DNA of 64,000 nt from Halicephalobus mephisto (Eukaryota > Nematoda > Chromadorea > Rhabditida > Panagrolaimidae). A program made the translations under genes and the position numbers. Each line of letters opens with the position of its first letter. Within the stretch, counting starts at the first letter, position 1. Shown piece by piece: positions 9,601 through 21,089 of this stretch. The stretch is taken from positions 62,001 through 126,000 of the forward strand of contig SWDT01000025.1 of assembly GCA_009193035.1 (NCBI GenBank), read 5' to 3'. Below the pieces are notes generated by a model. That model saw only the letters and a list, made by a program, of their open reading frames with translations, was not told the DNA's origin and searched no databases.

Positions 9601-12167
9601 TTCAAAAATAAAAAAAATTTACTTATTTTCAAAAATTAAAAAAAATTATTTAATTTAAAAAATTAAGAAAATATTTAAAATTAAAAATTTATTTTTAAAA
9701 ATGAAAAAAAATTTATTTATTTTTTAAAAATTTGTTTAAAATTAAAAATTTATTTATTTTTTAAAAACTTGTTTAAAATTAAAAATTTATTTATTTTTAA
9801 AAATAAAAACTCACTTTGGTAACAAGAAGGCTAAAGAAGGCCAATCTTCGATGTGAGAAGGACCTGAACTACTGGTTGCTGAACCAAGGCCTGAATCAGG
9901 AGATGCGAATTCTGCCATTTTTGATTCAAAATATTTGTCATCAATTTCTGTTAAATGACTCTGTTTCGTTTGTCTCAAAAGTTCTTCCAACGAAGGAATC
10001 TGAACCGATGACGGCTGTTGACAAAACGTCGGTACCTAAAATTACAAAGTAATTTTTCTCAACAAAGTCTTAATTTTTTTTAGAAAAAGTTTTATTTTTA
10101 AAAAAAGTTTTAATTTTTTTCGACAAAGTTTTAATTTTTTTAGAAAAAGTTTTATTTTTAAAAAAGTTTTAATTTTTTTAGAAAAAGTTTTATTTTTAAA
10201 AAAGTTTTAATTTTTTTAGGAAAAGTTTTATTTTTAAAAAAAGTTTTAATTTTTCTCAACAAAATTTAAATTTTTTAAAAAGTTTTAATTTTTCTCAACA
10301 AAGTTTTAATTTTTTTTAGAAAAAGTTTTAATTTTTTTAGGAAAAGTTTTATTTTTTTAGAAAGTTTTTTTTGAAAATCATATTAGTAAACATTGCTTTT
10401 GGGATCGCGCGAGAACTTGTCAACTTTTCTAAAACTAATTTCGTCTTGATCAAAAAAACCAATTTTTATTTCCGAAGATAAAAAATTTTATTTTTATTTA
10501 ATTTTAAAAAATTTAATTTCTACCGTATTTTAGAAAATCGAAAAATCTATTTTTATTTCATTTTGGACAATCCAACAAATAACCTTTGTATTTGTTTCAA
10601 AAAATCAAAAAAATTAATCTTCATTTAAAAATTTTGAATAAATTAATTTTTAATTTTAGAATAATTGAATAAATTATTTCTTTTTATTGTTCTAAAAACT
10701 GCAAAAAATTAATTTTATTTTTAAAACCGAAAAAATTATTTTTTATTTTTCTTTAAAATTAAAAAAAGTATTTTTTTTTAAAACCAAAAAAATTATTTTT
10801 TGAAAATTTAAAATATCAATTTTCAGATTATTTTAGAAAATCAAATAAAAAATTAATTTTCGTATTTATTTTAGAAAATTGAAACACCTAAACCCTATCT
10901 TATTTCAGATAAATCCAAAAATCCATCTTTATAAAATTTCAAAAAAATCGAAAAAGCCATCTATCGTAATTCAAAGTTCAATCCGCATCTTGTTTTCAAA
11001 AATTAATCAAAATCCATCTTCAAAAAACAAGATTCACGACACTTCCAAAAAATTCATATTTCATCGACACGAATAAAGTGATCAAAAACTAAAATCTAGA
11101 GCGTGAAGTTTAATGCGCAAAAAAACCAAATTTTTGATACTTTTGCTCAAGTCCCATTTTCCAAAAAACCAAATTTTTGATACTTTTGCTCAAGTCCCAT
11201 TTTCCAAAAAACCAAATTTTTGATACTTTTGCTCAAGTCCCATTTTCCAAAAAAACAAATTTTTGATACTTTTGCTCAAGTCCCATTTTCCAAAAAACCA
11301 AATTTTTGATACTTTTGCTCAAGTCCCATTTTCCAAAAAAACCAAATTTTTGATACTTTTGCTCAAGTTCCATTTTCTAAAAAAACCAAATTTTTGATAC
11401 TTTTGCTCAAGTCCCATTTTCCAAAAAACCAAATTTTTGATACTTTTGCTCAAGTCCCATTTTCCAAAAAACCAAAAAATCACCTCAAATGGTAAAGACA
11501 AAAACTTCAAATCCGGAGCTACTTCCGTCAATGGAGTTCTTTCTATTCCACTATCATCTCTCGGAATAGGGGTTTCGAGATCCGCAAAAGTTCTTCTAGG
11601 AGGTTTCAATGGTGTTGTTTGTTTTGTTTTTCTTATTTTCTGAAATGGCGCCGTAGATTCCGGAACAAAACCTATTTCATTATCATTGACATCAAGAACT
11701 CTCCCAGAATCCGAATACTCGTAATCTGGTTGTTTTTCCACAAAATTCGCGACAAGACTTGCAGGTCTTTGAGGTTGTTTCGGAGCCGCCGTTGGAGACA
11801 ACAAATTCTTCCTTGCAAGTTCAGGAAGCGAATTAGTTTTTTCATCAAAGGGTTCCGTCGACCGTATTCTACCCCAAGTCGTTAAATTAGCTGCAGCAGT
11901 TTCTGTAGCTTCTTCATCTGGAGAATTCGCAATTCCAGAAGTTGTCCATTGACCAGAATCTTCAAAAGTTATCTTGTAATCATTCTTGTTTGTCTCGCAT
12001 CTGAGGTGAATTTTCTCCATATCCAGAGAATCCGTCGAGATCAAAGTCGGATCCAATCCGAGATTCAAGCTTTGGTCTATAAGACTGGACTCGAACTCGA
12101 GCTGGGCCACATCCTGGTCCACACCAGTAAGGTCTCCAAGTAACTTCAAAGAATAAAGTTCTACCAT
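6639..12167 (-). CDS. unc-14: RUN-domain protein, UNC-14/RUSC-like
   Basis: Four coding exons on the minus strand: 12167-11484, 10035-9815, 8360-7758, 7395-6639; 754 aa, all phases matching. Residues ~1-400 are mostly low complexity and acidic/Ser-rich. A RUN domain spans about 400-565 and crosses the last intron: LHAKELSIIGLPIYNEKRSI, CWDMIEAVTAPG, FFKELLRLRSLDGWLSYV, then NVLSRLYNKDAF. The tail is Ser/Thr/Pro-rich and basic. The RUN sequence resembles the RUSC1/2 and C. elegans UNC-14 group, which act in kinesin-dependent axonal transport. The ATG at 12167 directly follows GGAGCAG, a weak acceptor; an upstream 5' exon cannot be excluded. The introns are large (1.45 kb each for introns 1 and 2) and made of tandem repeats. 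The gene converges on the SAFB-like gene. The RUN domain is firm; orthology to unc-14 specifically is an inference. Confidence 0.78.
7490..7740. repeat. AT-rich tandem repeat in last intron of the RUN gene
   Basis: Roughly six units of 35-45 bp built on TATATACATAAAATTTCTAA and AACTTTG, filling most of intron 7396-7757. Copies vary in length. No other feature seen in the intron. Confidence 0.6.
10056..10370. repeat. ~45 bp T/A-rich tandem repeat in intron 1
   Basis: About seven copies of a unit of the form AAAAAGTTTTAATTTTTTT followed by AGAAAAAGTTTTATTTTT, sitting immediately 3' (plus strand) of exon 2 of the RUN gene. Simple sequence with no coding potential. Confidence 0.6.
11122..11480. 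repeat. 43-44 bp minisatellite, eight near-identical copies
   Basis: Eight copies with the marker TTTTTGATACTTTTGCTCAA starting near 11131, 11174, 11217, 11260, 11303, 11347, 11391 and 11434. Differences are one or two bases, so expansion is recent. The array touches the splice donor of exon 1 of the RUN gene (GT at 11483-11482). Its minus strand stays open in the exon frame for many units because the copies lack stops. Confidence 0.85.
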
Positions 12168-13150
12168 TCTGCTCCGAATAAAACTCAATATATCAATGAA
12201 ACCAAAATGATTCCGGTTGAGATCCTTGTCACATAGGTGACGAGTTCATTTCGGTGATAAATCAATGAAGTACGATGGAATCCGAAGAACGCAACCGGAA
12301 GTTCGAAGAGCTCAAAATCGATCTATAAAAAAATCAAATAACTCCTACTGATAGGACCTTTGTCACGAAGATGAGAAATCCGTATTCATGGCAAATCAAC
12401 AACGCAGAGGATTCTGAACAACGCGACCGAAAGATGAAGGACAAACAAAACAGAAATTAAAATCGATAAAAAGTTGAGAAATTCCAGTCGAGAGAATTTT
12501 CATCAAGATGAGAAAGTCTCACGATAACAAAGTGATTAAATACAAAGGAATCTAAGGAACGCAATTGGAAGACGAACGGAGGAAATTAAAAATCAATATA
12601 TCGACAAAGTGAGTAATTCCACTTGGGAGGAGTTTTACCACGTAGATGATGAATCGACCGCAACAGTGAATCGACCAAAGGGGTTATGAACAATACAATT
12701 GGAAAACAGACAAGATGAAGGTTAAAAATCGATATACCGATAAAACCGAATAATTCTGTCAGAGGATTCTCACCACGTAAATGAATCTGTTACGACGATA
12801 AGAGTATGAAGTGTAGAATCCACATGACACAATTGGAAAATATAAAACAAAGAACATGAAAGTCAAAACTCGATATGTCGACGAAATTGAATAATTTCGG
12901 CTGAGAAAATTCTTCTAATGTAGACTGTGAAACAATTACTATAAAGAATTGACTACATGTGAAAGAGTCTGAATAAAGCGACCAGAAGGCAAAACGAAAA
13001 ATATGAGAATTAAAAATCGATATATCGACAAAATTCAGTAACTACACACGAAAGGATTTCAGTGATGTACACTATGAATCCGTTACTATAATGAACAAAT
13101 GAAGCAAAAAAGAATCTGAATAAAGCGACCGGAAGGCGAAACAAACAAGA
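12165..13150. repeat. ~140 bp degenerate tandem array upstream of the RUN gene
   Basis: Seven diverged units share an AAAAATCGATATATCGACAAA-like box (near 12300, 12455, 12590, 12725, 12866 and 13011, about 137-150 bp apart). Each unit also has a TCACGAAGATGA-like and a GAATAAAGCGACC-like box. The array begins at the first codons of the RUN gene and occupies its whole proximal upstream region. Confidence 0.65.
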
Positions 13151-13430
13151 GGAGAGCTTGAAATGCGGGTACTTTCGCCGCAAAATCGATTCGAGGCGGG
13201 ATCCTAGGAACTACGGACGAACAAGACTCTTTCGTAACAGCTATGTTGTGGTTCTGAGCAGCTGAGAGTTTCGTCAACGTCGCATCTTGCCCCCGGCAAA
13301 TAATCTTGTCTTGTGCTCTCTTACTCTGTCTCGAGGGAAAAATCCTCCAAATAAATGCCCAGGCATCGCGTCAACTGCCGGCATTTTCAAAAGTGGACGC
13401 CTGTTGCCTGAGGGAACAAACAAAATTCGA
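13086..13430. other. GC-richer island, possible promoter or 5' exon of the RUN gene
   Basis: This stretch is clearly richer in CpG and GC than its surroundings. Short frames are open on both strands (minus 13277-13086, plus 13287-13565), neither with a recognisable domain. Being upstream of the RUN gene it may be its core promoter and non-coding first exon. Nothing decisive is visible. Confidence 0.3.
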
Positions 13431-13559
13431 ATTTTTCCAAACAAGGAAATTGAGAAACTCCTCGAATTACAATCCTTGAGAATCTTTCATAATCGAATAA
13501 ACGTTTTTGACATTTCTAAAATGAAGTGCAAATTTTCAGTTTTGGAATTTTTCGGAAAT

Positions 13560-14200
13560 TTCTGAAGTCTTCCAGAATCAAGCAGGCGGTTTTGAGGACT
13601 TTTAGAGGTTCTTAGAAGTTGGTAAAAGGGACAGGATTTAGAAATTTTCGGGACTTTTCAGAATCTAGTAGAAATTTCTGAAATTTTTGGAGATTCTAAG
13701 ATATTCAATAATCTTTTAGAAAATTCTAAGATATTCGAAAATTATTTAAGAAATTCTAAAATATTCAATAATTTTTCAGGACATTCAAAAATTCCTTAGG
13801 AAATTCTAGGATATTCTAAAATTTTATGGAATTTTCTAGAATTTTTGAGAATTTTAAATAGTTTCTAGAATCTTCTACAGTCTACTAGAAACTTCTAGAA
13901 TTTTTTAAAATCTTTTATAATCTTCTAGAATTTTCTAAAATCTTTTATAATCTAGAATTTTCTAAAATCTCTTATAATCTTCTAGAATTTTCTAAAATCT
14001 TTTATAATCTTCTAGAATTTTCTAAAATCTTTTATAATCTTCTAAATTTCCAATAAAATTTCCATAATCTCTCGAAATCTAACAAAAGATTATGAAGCCT
14101 TCCAGAATCTTCCAATCCGCAATCAGAGATCCTGAAATTTGCGTTAATCTTCTACCATTTTCTGGAATCTTCCACAATCGTCTAAAAGTTTTAAAAACTA
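13560..14200. repeat. ~30 bp TCTAGAATTTTCTAAAATCT-type minisatellite
   Basis: Many degenerate copies of a TCTAGAATTTTCTAAAATCT unit followed by TTTATAATCT, densest at 13910-14045. No gene seen. Confidence 0.7.
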
Positions 14201-14599
14201 AAATCGAATAAGATTTTTAAAATATTAAAATTTCCAAAATTTTCTAAAAAAATAAAAAATGAAAATTGTGAAATTATTTTTTATTTTTTGATTACTTTAA
14301 AAATTAATTCAAAAAAAAAGTACCATGATTCATATTTTTTTGATGATTAATTTCGGTCATTTTTTGGAAAATTAAAAACAAAAATAGTTTTCAAATTTTC
14401 AAATTTTTAAAATATAAAATTTCGAATGATTTTAGAAGTTTTATTAGATTTTGGAAAATTTGGAAATTCGGATGAGATTCTGGAATGTCATAAAATTTTC
14501 TGTAATTCTGCAAATTTTTGGAAAATTTCGAAATTTTCTGAGATTCTGAAAAATTTAGGAATTTATTATGATGTAAGAAAACAGTAATTTTTTAACTTT

Positions 14600-14990
14600 T
14601 TTAAATATTTCCAAAAATCTTAAGATTCTAAAAAGGTTCTACGAGGCTTTAGGAGACTTCAGAAGCTACTGTAAGATTCTAAAAAGGTTTCATGAGATTC
14701 TAGAAGATTTGAAAAAATACTGTAAGATTCTAGAAAGGTTTCATGAGATTCTAGAAGACTTCAGAAGCTACTGTAGAATTCTAAAAAGGTCCTACGAAGT
14801 TCTAGAAGACTTTAAAAAATACTGTAAGATTCTAGAAAGGTTTCATGAGATTTTAGAAGATTTCAAAAGTTACTGTAAAATTCTAAAAAGGTTTCATGAG
14901 ATTCTAGGATACTTCAGAAACTACTGTAAGATTCCAAAAAACTTCAAAAATTGTTATGAAATTTCCAAAGATTTCAATTTTCAATAAAAT
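14600..14990. repeat. ~50-55 bp tandem repeat
   Basis: About seven copies of a unit containing TACTGTAAGATTCTAGAAAG then GTTTCATGAGATTCTAGAAG. A 92-codon frame crosses the array, but its product is the repeat read in one frame and is not taken as a gene. Confidence 0.75.
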
Positions 14991-15299
14991 TTTATTTTTG
15001 AAAATATATTTAAAAATATCTGTTGTAAAATTTGTTTTTTGCATCTGATTACTGTAATAACCGAAGAAAAAAGTTATAAAACGTCGGCTAAGTTCAAAAT
15101 TCGGACTTGGACCAGTTTAAGAAGGAATTTAATGCACTTGAATCGAGTGCAGGGACTTGAGCAAAAAGTTTAAAAATCGAATATTCTTTGAAAAATACGA
15201 TTTTTGACAAAATAATAAAAACGAAAAAAATATTTTTTAGAACACAGCTGTCTGGGTAAAAAAACGCCAATTGACAACCTAAGTCGATCCTGAAAAATT

Positions 15300-15800
15300 A
15301 CAAATTTTTTAAACAAAAATAATCATTTTCGAAAGTAATTTTTATTTTAACAAAAATAATCATTTTCGAAAATTATTTTTTTAAACAAAAATGATCATTT
15401 TTGAAAATCATTTTTTAAACAAAAATGATTATTTTCGAAAATTATTTTTTTAAACAAAAATAATCATTTTTGGAAATTATTTAAAAAAAATGATTATTTT
15501 CGAAAATTATTTTTAATTTAACAAAAAATAATCATTTTTGAAAGTAATTTTTTAAAAACAAAAATAATCATTTTCGAAAATTATTTTTTGAAACAAAAAT
15601 GATTATTTTCGAAAGTAATTTTTTTAACAAAAATGATAATTTTTGGAAATTATTTAAAAAAAATGATCATTTTCGAAAATTATTTTTTTAAACAAAAATG
15701 ATTATTTTTGAAAGTAATTTTTATTTTAACAAAAATGATTATTTTTGAAAGTAATTTTTTTTTAACAAAAATGATCATTTTTGGAAATTATTTTTATTTT
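15300..15800. repeat. ~35 bp AACAAAAATGATCATTTT-type tandem repeat
   Basis: About fourteen degenerate copies of AACAAAAATGATCATTTTCG followed by AAAATTATTTTTTT. The core ATGATCAT is palindromic. No gene seen. Confidence 0.7.
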
Positions 15801-16039
15801 TTAAAATTCAAGATTACAAAGGATATGACGTGTTTCCTTAATTGATGAGTCCTGTACGACTGGTAACTCTTCGATTTATTTGGGCAATCAACAATACAAA
15901 TTAATTAACAACAAATTCTGGTAATTCAGCCTTGTCGTTCTTTTTTCTAAATTCTGAATGACGTCACTTCTGCCGCAATTAAAAGCGCAAGCTGCATTTT
16001 AGGGATTTTCGTGCTGAGAACTTCTTCGTTTTTTTGCTG

Positions 16040-16550
16040 CTGTGCGGCAGTTTTTCCCCTGCGATGTTTGCTCCCTACTTTTCTTCTTTTTTTTCAATTT
16101 GCATTAATTTCGAAATATTTTTTTTAAAATGAATTTTTTCATACTTAACTGAGATATTAATTTAATTATTAAAAAAAATAAAAACAATAAATTTTGCGAA
16201 AAAAGACTACGACAGTTTTTCCCCAGCGATGTTTGCTCCCTACTTTTCTTCTTTTTTTTCGATCCTCATTAATTTCGAAATTTTTCTTTTTGAATTAATT
16301 TTTTCTTATTTAACTAAAATATTAATTTAATTTAATTATAAGAAATAATATAAAAAAATAAATTTTGCGAAAAAAAACCGACATTTTTCTTTTTCGATCC
16401 TCATTAATTTCGAAATATTTTTTTGAATGAATTTTTCCTTAATTGAGATATTAAGTTAATTTAGTTATAAAAAATAATATAAAAACGAAATAAATGAGAT
16501 AAATCTTGCGAAATAGGGGAGCAAATGCCGCAGGGGATCAGCCGTCGTGC
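16040..16550. mobile_element. possible non-autonomous element with ~45 bp inverted ends
   Basis: The left end (about 16037-16080: CTGCTGTGCGGCAGT...CCCCTGCGATG...GCTCCCTA) reads on the opposite strand like the right end (about 16505-16553: TAGGGGAGCAAATGCCGCAG, GGGATCAGCCGTCGTGCAG). The interior consists of ~160 bp direct repeats of the left end (second copy near 16209, third degenerate near 16375). No coding potential. Could be a MITE or a local inverted duplication. Confidence 0.4.
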
Positions 16551-17214
16551 AGCCCTTTCTGGGACAAAACCATTGTTGCAAAATTGCAGCTGTCCTCGAG
16601 AACTACTATTAAGTCGAAAGTCGTTCGTTTTCGATATGGCAAGATTGTCATCTGTCGGCAGAAGTTGTTCGTTCGTCAAACAGTTGTAATCTGCATAATT
16701 GCAAAATTTAAGTTTTAATTTTAAAATAATTCTAATTTTGCAGGATTTTGAAATTTTCAAAAATCAATGAAAAACTAAAAATTTGAAGAATTTTAGAAAG
16801 TTCTGAAATCTGCTAAAATTTCATAGAAATTTAAAAATTTTCTGAGATTTTTTAATACTTTTCAGAATCTCCAGAATTTCGAAGTTCCTAAAAATTTTAG
16901 AAATTTTACAAACTTTTTAAGGATTTTCTGAATTTTTCAAGAATTCTGTTGGAGTTTTTAAAATTCGATGAAAAATTTCGAAATTTTAAAGTTTTTTAGA
17001 ATTTTCTGAGTTTTTCAAGAATTCTGTTGGGGTTTTTAGAATCTTATAGAAATTTTCAGAATTCGATAGAAGATTCAAAAATCTTTGAAAATCGCATAAA
17101 AACTTCTGAAATCCGAGGATTTTGAACGAATTCTCAGATTTCTGAAATTTTTAGAATCCAACAAAAAGTTAATATTCATTTTTCAAAATAATTATATTTA
17201 AGAAATAAAAATAC

Positions 17215-17420
17215 TTTTTCAAATATTGTTATTTTTATAAAAAAATTCAAAAATATAATTTATAAGAAAATTCAAAAATATAATTTATAAAAAAATTAAA
17301 AAATATAATTTATAAAAAAAAGTTAAAAATATAATTTATAAAAAAAATTCAAAAATATAATTTATAAGAAAATTCAAAAATATAATTTATAGAAAAAATT
17401 TAAAAATATAATTTATCAGT
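17215..17420. repeat. ~25 bp AT tandem repeat
   Basis: About eight copies of ATAATTTATAAAAAAATTCA followed by AAAAT. The rest of 16560-18260 is AT-rich degenerate sequence in which I see no gene. Confidence 0.7.
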
Positions 17421-18261
17421 TTTGTTTTTTTAGGATTTTCCTCAAAATTTAATGTTTCTTTTTTCTGAATTTTTTGCTTTCAATCAAAAAAATTTAAAAC
17501 GGAACCAACTGGCTGTCAATTAGCTGTCGGTGAACCCTCATTTTCGAAAAGTCAAAAATCCAGTCAGATAAAAATAGTTTCAATTCCAAATCCTCTTATG
17601 ATAGTGACTAGACTTGTTTATTTTTTAAAATCGTGAAATTTCGAACTTGAACTAGTTCGGGTCAAATTTTTTCGGATTTTTAATTGAATCAATTCGGGGA
17701 TAGATTTCAATTAGTTAATTAAATTTTAATTTAAAAAATTTTTGAATTTCAAATTTAAAGATTTTAAAAGTTACATAAATTTAAAAGTTTTAATTTTTTT
17801 AAATTATATAAATTTAAAAATCTTAATTTTTTTTAAAAATTATATAAATCTTAAAATTTTTATTTTTTTTTAAATTATAAATTTTCGAATTTTTATTTTT
17901 TTTTTAAATTATAAATTTTTGAATTTTTATTTTAAAAATTTTGGATTGAAATTTTATTAAAAATGATCTTTGATTTCCAATTCGAAATAGAAATTGCTGA
18001 TAATTTTTTGTGTAACAAACGGAGTATAGGGGTTTTTGCACAGAATGCAACCCGAGAAGGACCCAAATTCTGAAAGAAATTTGATCGTTGCATTTGTTGA
18101 AAGAAGTTAATTTGTTGTCTTGGCAATGAGGAAGAGTTTATGGAGATTACAGAGTTAGCCTTAGGGGTCTTGGGTTCTCAAATATCACAAACGAAACTTA
18201 TTTTACCCGGAAATTCCGTCGTAAATCTTGATAAATTACTACTTAAACAAAACAGAGGTAT

Positions 18262-21026
18262 TTAGAATGATTTTTGAAGGACAATTGACATTGACGAAAT
18301 CACGAAAATCAGTAAAAACGAAGTTTGAAGAGGATTCGAAGTACTTGAAGGTTCGATTTCAGAAAGATTAAAAATGAATTTTTGGAAATTCTGGACTTTG
18401 GCAAAACTGACGACTTTCGAATTTTCATTGCCTTGGGAGATGACTCCAGTAACATAGTACATGGTCTGATTCTTGACCGTCAAAGTCATCACCAGAGGAC
18501 CTCCGCTGTCCCCTTCAGAGATCATTCTGTTTTTCGCCTTGGTGCAGATAGCGTTGTTGTTAATTCCTCTTAAATCGCTGAAAATACAAAAAATTAAACT
18601 GTAAATATTCAGGTATTTTAAATAAAATTGCAAAAAAATATTTCAACACAAATTTTAGAATTTCGAATTTGTTTAAAAATTGTAAAAATTTAAATTAACG
18701 ATTTTGTATAAAATTCCAAAAATATTTTTTACATTTTTTAAAATGTCGAAATTTTTTGTTGTTCTGTGATTTCATTTAAAAACAAAAATCAAAGTAATTT
18801 AATAAAAATAAAATTTTATTTTTTCGATTTTAACACATCTACAACGTGTTTAAATTTTTTTTATTTTATTTTTAATTTCGAATTAATTTGTCCAAATTCA
18901 AGGTGGCGTTTGTGATCAGTAATGCCAATCATTTATTTTGACAAATTTTGAGCAAAATCGGAGTCAAATTTCTTCAATTTCATGACCCCTTAGGCACGAC
19001 GATTTCTTGATCAGAAATTCAAAGTTTGATAAAATTAAAAAAAAATTATTTTTAACTTTGATTTTTTTTCACAAAAGAGCGGAATATCCATATACAGTAG
19101 AACTTGGATATAATATACCCCCGACTATAATGTATCTCTTGTTATAGCATACGGTATGAGTGAGTTTGGTTAGTCTGTCTTCAAATTGACCCTGGATATA
19201 ATATATCCTTTCTTATAACATACGCTTTAGCCGGTCCCAAGAGGGTATTTTATATCCAACTTCTACTGTATTTCAATTTATCAAAATGATTTTATAAAAG
19301 TTACATTAATCGACTATGGGAGTCGGAAAACATGCGTGATTCATCGGTGGATCACGTGGTCGTTAATGTGTTAAATTTGAAAAAACCTACTTAGAAGTAC
19401 ACTCCCATTGAGAAACTATGTGAACAGGAAATTCAGTCCCAATTACTTTTCTATTTCTGGATTCATCATCGTTGTAACTCCTTCCAATTGCCATCATTTC
19501 ATTTTTCAACGGATATTCTCTTGGCAAATAGCAAATTGAATTAATGAATCCATCGTAACGGAATTTTTCTTTAACTTCCAAAACAGCAATATCGTTTTTA
19601 ACAGAATTCTTGGTATATCCGGGAGATATTACAGCTTTTTTGAGCCATCTTTGTTGATGCCTTAATCCACACTTGATGTAAGAAGTTCTTAAATCAAGTT
19701 GATGTTCTTCGGATTTGACGCAATGAGCTGCAGTTATGGCGTGACTGAAGGAGATCAAAGTCGCTCCACAGAAATCTATTCCTTCAGCGTTATAGATTCT
19801 ACAGTACCATGGATGGAGAGTAGTTCCATTTGACAATACAGTAGTATGACCACAAACATGTTTATTCTCGCCATCTTCTCTCAAAGGTTGAGGTTACTGT
19901 AGCATTCGAAATTCGTGTGATTTTTGAAGAACTCGCACAATGATTTCACCCTTGTAACAGGGCGGGAATACGTATTTTGATCGAAGGTAGCCATAAAATT
20001 GTTTTTCCCGGCGGTGATAGTCCCGACCAGGTAGTATCTTTTGTCATAGAATACCAGTAACGGACCTCCACTGTCCTGGCTGTACTGTCTTCAAGAAGTT
20101 ACCAGCACATGCACAGAGGATATTGTTGGGAGAGCTTATCTGAGAACTATAGTCCTGACAGTTTACAGCATCTTTGAGGTATATATCCGTCGTCTGGGCG
20201 TATTTAGGCAGACCACTAATCCAGCTCATATCTAAAATAAGATAATGCTTATTGTGATTCCCACCATGACTTACAAGTACTCCCTGTTCCAACGACGGTC
20301 AGTTTACTGTCCAGCAATAAGTTCTCCCGACTGATGACGCAAGCAGGTCTCAGTGTCGTGGAATATTTAGTTTTAGGAATTTGTATAACTGCGATATCAT
20401 GAGAGCGATAATGCCACTCAGAGTGTTTGATAACCCTAACGGCAGTTAGAGCGATTCTGCTGTTGATAGCTCCGCATTTGAGATTGATTACACTATTGGC
20501 CATGGCCATAACATCATGTCCTGCCTTGTCGAAGCAGTGAGCGGCGGTGACGATGTATTCATGAGAAATCAAAGTCCCTCCACAATGATCTGGAATAATA
20601 AAATTAGTCATACTGTTGTAAAAGACAGGAAAAGTGTTTTTATAAAATGATTGGACACGAATTTTTAAAAATTCTGAAAGCTTTAGAATTCTGGATTTCG
20701 AATGTTGATCCTAAATACTTTTGTCATTCTGCAAGATGGCAGAAATACTTATACAACTGTATTTATGAGAATTTATAATTAATAAAGCTTACTTTGGGTA
20801 CCGTTAAGATTACGAACGTCATAGTCGCAAAACCAAGGATGTTCATAATCGTCCACTTCTCTGCCTCCCCCGATATACTAAATATAATTTAAAATTATTT
20901 ACAAATTCCTTCAAAACTCACAGTATTCGGTGGTTTGTACTGTTCTCCGCATTCAAGTTCCACAATACAATAGCATCTTACAAAAAGAACTAACAGAACA
21001 CAACATCTTACGAAGTTAACTGTCAT
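18262..21026 (-). pseudogene. P1: two-domain trypsin-fold protease, domain 1 frameshifted
   Basis: Five exons: 21026-20922, 20877-20793, 20589-20275, 20231-19391, 18577-18262. Exon 1 is a signal peptide (MTVNFVRCCVLLVLFV). Domain 1 has TAAHC and DIAV. At 20074-20078, where P2 encodes GDSGG, the run of G is two bases shorter and the frame is lost; a stop follows 13 codons later. A further one-base loss near 19888 restores the original frame at the start of domain 2. Domain 2 is complete: CGATLIS, TAAHC, NDIAV, and GDSGGP in the last exon. The C-terminus is hydrophobic and ends SIVLQKSF. Either a decaying copy or two homopolymer base-calling errors; if errors, both domains would have full triads. 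Intron 4 (813 bp) contains a pogo-like MITE. Confidence 0.75.
19095..19268. mobile_element. pogo/Tigger-like MITE, copy A
   Basis: A 174 bp element with inverted ends CAGTAGAACTTGGATATAA and TTATATCCAACTTCTACTG (inexact), flanked by TA on both sides, inside intron 4 of P1. The CAGTA start and TA target site match pogo-type Tc1/mariner elements. It has no coding capacity. A second copy, inverted, is at 57671-57838. Confidence 0.65.
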
Positions 21027-21056
21027 TTTCAAAATGAACAATGATTTAAAATGGAC

Positions 21057-21089
21057 TTTTTATATGATTCCCGCTTTTTTCTTATCAGG
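21057..21089 (-). promoter_or_regulatory. P1 promoter: GATA site plus TATA box
   Basis: On the coding strand: CTGATAAG (complement of 21081-21088), an AGCGGG box, then ATATAAAA about 30 bp before the ATG at 21026. The TATA box is so close that the mRNA leader would be only a few bases. All six P genes share this arrangement. Confidence 0.6.

Noticed and set aside
11319..11483. C-terminal extension of RUN gene exon 1 through the minisatellite
   Set aside because: A good donor at 11483 joins in phase to exon 2; the extension is repeat-coded.
14709..14987. 92-codon open frame on the plus strand
   Set aside because: It is a ~50 bp minisatellite read in one frame; the peptide repeats with the DNA and has no start context or domain.
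10056..15800. CRISPR-like regularly spaced repeats
   Set aside because: Units are contiguous tandem repeats without unique spacers, in an animal nuclear genome.
15841..15868. Hammerhead-ribozyme-like string ATTGATGAGTCCTGTACGAC
   Set aside because: The CTGATGA core is only approximate, the GAAA core is absent after the short stem, and no stems I or III are visible.
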